From Ptiloglossa arizonensis (taxonomy: Eukaryota; Arthropoda; Insecta; Hymenoptera; Colletidae): 64,000 nucleotides of DNA. Each line of letters starts with the position of its first letter. Position 1 is the stretch's first letter. Where the stretch lies: positions 930,001 through 994,000 of the forward strand of contig NW_027478518.1 in assembly GCF_051014685.1 (NCBI RefSeq). The letters are read 5' to 3'. Shown piece by piece: positions 62,128 through 64,000 of this stretch. The notes beneath the pieces are model-generated. The model saw nothing but the letters and a program-made list of their open reading frames with translations, made no database searches and had not been told where the DNA came from. The position numbers and the translations under genes were made by a program.

Positions 62128-63483
62128 TGTGTATTTTTTCCCTAGGCCATTCGGGTTAAGCGTTTGGAGCAGCAGAATTGCGAAAAATTTTTTGCCTTCT
62201 CAACCATTTCTTGGCTTCAAACTCCCATATCTCGCGAACGGATTGACCTAACCCAAACATTCCTATTGCATCTGAAAGTAGAAACTCGTCCGATTACAGC
62301 TGTATGTGTGTTTTTTCCCTAGGCCATTCTGGTTAAGCGTTTGGAGCAGCAGAATTGGGAAAAACTTTTTTGCCTTCTCAACCATTTCTTGGCTTCAAAC
62401 TCCCATATCTCGCGAACGGATTGACCTATCCCAAAAATTCCTATTGCATTTGAAAGTAGAAACTCGCCCGATTACAACGGTACGTGTATTTTTCCCCTAG
62501 GCCATTCTGGTTAAGCGATTGGAGCAGCAGAAGTGCGAAAAATTTTTTGTCTTGTCAGCCATTTCTTAGCTTCAAAGTCCCATATCTCGCGAACGGATTG
62601 ACCTAACCCAAAAATTCCTATTGCATCTGAAAGTAGAAACTCGCCCGATTACAGCGGTATGTGTATTTTTTCCCCAGGCCATTCTGGTTAAGCGTTTGGA
62701 GCAGCAGAATTGCGAAAAATTTGTTCTCTTCTCAACCATTTCTTAACTTCAAACTCTCATATCTCGCGAACGGATTGACCTAACCAAAAATTCCTATTGC
62801 ATTTGAACGTAGAAACTCGCCCCATTACAACTGTATGCGTATTTTTTCCCTAGGCCATTCTGGTTAAGCGTTTGAAGCAGCAGAATTGCGAAAAAATTTT
62901 TGCCTTCTCAACCATTTCTTAGCTTCAAACTCCCATATCTCGCGAACGGATTGATCTAACCCAAAAATCCCTATTGCATCTGAAAGTAGAAACTCGCCCG
63001 ATTACAGCTGTATGTGTGGTTTTTCCCTAGGCCATTCTGGTTAAGCGTTTGGAGCAGCAGAATTGCGAAAAATTTTTTGCCTTCTCAACCATTTCTTGGC
63101 TTCAAACTCCCATATCTCGCGAACGGATTGACCTAACCCAAAAATTCCTGTTGTGTCTGAAAGTAGAAACTCGCCCGATTACAACGGTATGTGTATTTTT
63201 TCCCTAGGCCATTCGGGTTAAGCGTTTGGAGCAGCAGAATTGCGAAAAATTTTTTGCCTTCTCAACCATTTCTTGGCTTCAAACTCCCATATCTCGCGAA
63301 CGGATTGACCTAACCCAAACATTCCTATTGCATCTGAAAGTAGAAACTCGTCCGATTACAGCTGTATGTGTGTTTTTTCCCTAGGCCATTCTGGTTAAGC
63401 GTTTGGAGCAGCAGAATTGGGAAAAACTTTTTTGCCTTCTCAACCATTTCTTGGCTTCAAACTCCCATATCTCGCGAACGGAT

Positions 63484-64000
63484 TGACGTAACCCAAAAAT
63501 TCCTATTGCATCTGAAAGTAGAAACTCGCCCGATTACAACGGTATGTGTATTTTTTCCCTAGACCATTCTGGTTAAGCGTTTGAAGCAGCAGAATTGCGA
63601 AAAATTTTTTGCCTTCTCAACCATTTCTTGGCTTCAAACTCCCATATCTCGCGAACGGACTGACCTAACCCAAAAATTCCTGTTGCGTCTGAAAGTAGAA
63701 ACTCGCCCGATTACAACGGTATGTGTATTTCTTCCCTAGCCCACTCTGGTTAAGCGTTTGGAGCAGAAGAATTGCGAAAAATTTGTTCTCCTCTCAACCA
63801 TTTCTTAACTTCAAACTCTCATATCTCGCGAACGGATTGACCTAACCGAAAAATTCCTGTTGCGTCTGAAAGTAGAAACTCGCCCGATTACAACGGTATG
63901 TGCATTTTTTCCCCTAGGCCATTCTGGTTAAGCATTTGGAGCAGCAGAATTGCGAAAAATTTGTTGCCTTCTCAACCATTTCTTGGCTTTGAACTCCCAT
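63484..64000 (+). repeat. Terminal satellite monomers, array continues
   Basis: About three monomers that do not fit the preceding hexamer, with variants CTAGCCCACTCTGG (63,738), GAGCAGAAGAATTG and GGCTTTGAACTCCC (63,986). The last monomer starts at 63,919 and is cut by the window end. No boundary of the array is reached. Confidence 0.85.

Larger units (their letters stand above)
61970..62146 (+). repeat. Representative monomer, close to the by-eye consensus
   Basis: This copy differs from my by-eye consensus at only three bases, all in the stretch CCTGTTGTGTCTG (consensus CCTATTGCATCTG, monomer 116-128). It shows the standard parts in order: 5' block with AAGCG; GAGCAGCAG block; near-palindromic A/T tract; pyrimidine-rich CTTCTCAACC; TTCAAACTCCC; the TCGCGA palindrome followed by ACGG; CCTAACCC with a second A-tract; the AGTAGAAACTCGCCCG block; and TGTATTTTTTCCCTAGG. 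The consensus has 43 C and 31 G (42% GC, C-rich on this strand) and eight CpGs at monomer positions 15, 35, 87, 89, 93, 141, 145 and 154. Confidence 0.9.
61346..63483 (+). repeat. Hexamer HOR, two copies (1,062 bp)
   Basis: About 61,346-62,420 and 62,408-63,483 match. Shared rare variants are CTTAACTTCAAACTCTC, TGAACGTAG, CGCCCCATTACAACTG, AAAAATCCCTATTG, GTGTGGTTTTTCCC, CATTCGGGTTAAG, CCAAACATTCC, CTCGTCCG and TTGGGAAAAACTTTTTT (62,356 and 63,418). Copy 2 has lost one C in CCTAACCAAAAATTCC (62,784). Homology ends near 63,483. Confidence 0.87.
1..64000 (+). repeat. 177-bp tandem satellite array filling the entire window
   Basis: Every part of the window is a copy of one 177-bp monomer, all in the same orientation. 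Landmarks recur once per monomer: CCATTCTGGTTAAG (monomer 1-14), a GCGAAAAATTT tract (34-44), TTCAAACTCCCATATC (70-85), CTCGCGAACGGA (86-97), GAAAGTAGAAACTCGCCC (128-145) and a closing T-tract with CCCTAGG (165-177). Monomer starts at 1 and 63,919 are 361 periods apart with about 21 nt net drift. Spot indels are single bases, mostly in T-tracts. I saw no unique sequence, inversion or inserted element. Length, homogeneity and higher-order structure fit eukaryotic centromeric or pericentromeric satellite DNA; that role is inference. The array runs off both ends. Confidence 0.98.

Noticed and set aside
61970..62146. Helically phased A-tract curvature across the monomer
   Set aside because: A/T tracts near monomer 42, 112 and 167 are spaced about 70, 55 and 52 bp. 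Only some spacings are close to whole helical turns, which is not convincing without computation.
126..63562. About 40 short ORFs (64-87 codons), nearly all on the plus strand, with similar products
   Set aside because: All are phases of the same 177-bp repeat read through variant stop sites. Substitutions do not favour third codon positions by eye, no start context is conserved, and none spans much more than one monomer.
1..64000. CRISPR array
   Set aside because: The repeats are 177 bp, directly abutting and without unique spacers. There are no cas genes.
1..64000. Transposable element, LTR or rDNA spacer origin
   Set aside because: No terminal repeats, target-site duplications, polyprotein or rRNA sequence was seen. 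The repeats are purely head to tail.
1..64000. Telomeric or subtelomeric repeat
   Set aside because: CCTAACCC appears once per monomer and resembles a telomere-like unit, but it is never tandem and is part of the 177-bp monomer.
1..64000. Bacterial promoters, terminators and replication iterons
   Set aside because: T-tracts and short palindromes exist, but there are no genes or hairpin-plus-U-tract terminators, and the extent of the array is not bacterial.

Overview
The whole 64 kb window is one uninterrupted, head-to-tail satellite DNA array. The basic monomer is 177 bp. Taking CCATTCTGG as the monomer start, the first monomer begins at base 1 and the last (partial) one at 63,919: 361 monomer lengths with only about 21 nt of net length drift. 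All monomers run in the same orientation. I see no gene, RNA gene, transposon, CRISPR array or unique sequence. The apparent ORFs (64-87 codons) arise because 177 is a multiple of 3 and some monomer variants lack an in-frame stop. They are not annotated as genes.

A megabase-style homogeneous array with a near-nucleosomal monomer and higher-order repeats (HORs) indicates a eukaryotic genome, most likely centromeric or pericentromeric heterochromatin. The species cannot be identified from sequence alone. The monomer consensus I derived by eye is about 42% GC. It has eight CpG sites, an observed/expected ratio near 1, so there is no CpG depletion. This argues weakly for a lineage without strong germline CpG methylation, such as many invertebrates.

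Layout: 1-2.1 kb, hexamer HOR (1,063 bp). 1.6-3.0 kb, 4-mer duplication (708 bp). 2.5-4.6 kb, second hexamer (1,062 bp). 4.2-6.7 kb, 7-mer (1,239 bp). 6.7-14.2 kb, 11-mer (1,947 bp) with internal 3-mer duplications. 14.2-27.4 kb, mosaic of older units including a super-repeat of about 3 kb repeated 7.8-8.1 kb away. 27.4-34.8 kb, mosaic with a segment of about 0.6 kb that occurs three times. 34.8-43.8 kb, recent 12-mer HOR (2,125 bp) with 11-mer and 8-mer derivatives. 44.5-48.5 kb, a 9-mer duplication (1,595 bp) with no difference seen by eye. 48.5-51.7 kb, 14-mer (2,479 bp). 51.7-61.3 kb, 9-mer family (1,594 bp). 61.3-63.5 kb, hexamer (1,062 bp). 63.5-64.0 kb, ungrouped monomers.

The most interesting signals are: a conserved near-match (8 of 9 essential bases) to the mammalian CENP-B box; a second 7/9 near-match 65 bp away that one monomer class replaces with a perfect 10-bp palindrome; a hexamer spacing recurring in separate parts of the array; and clear chimeric monomers marking unequal-crossover junctions. 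All comparisons were done by eye, so identities are approximate.
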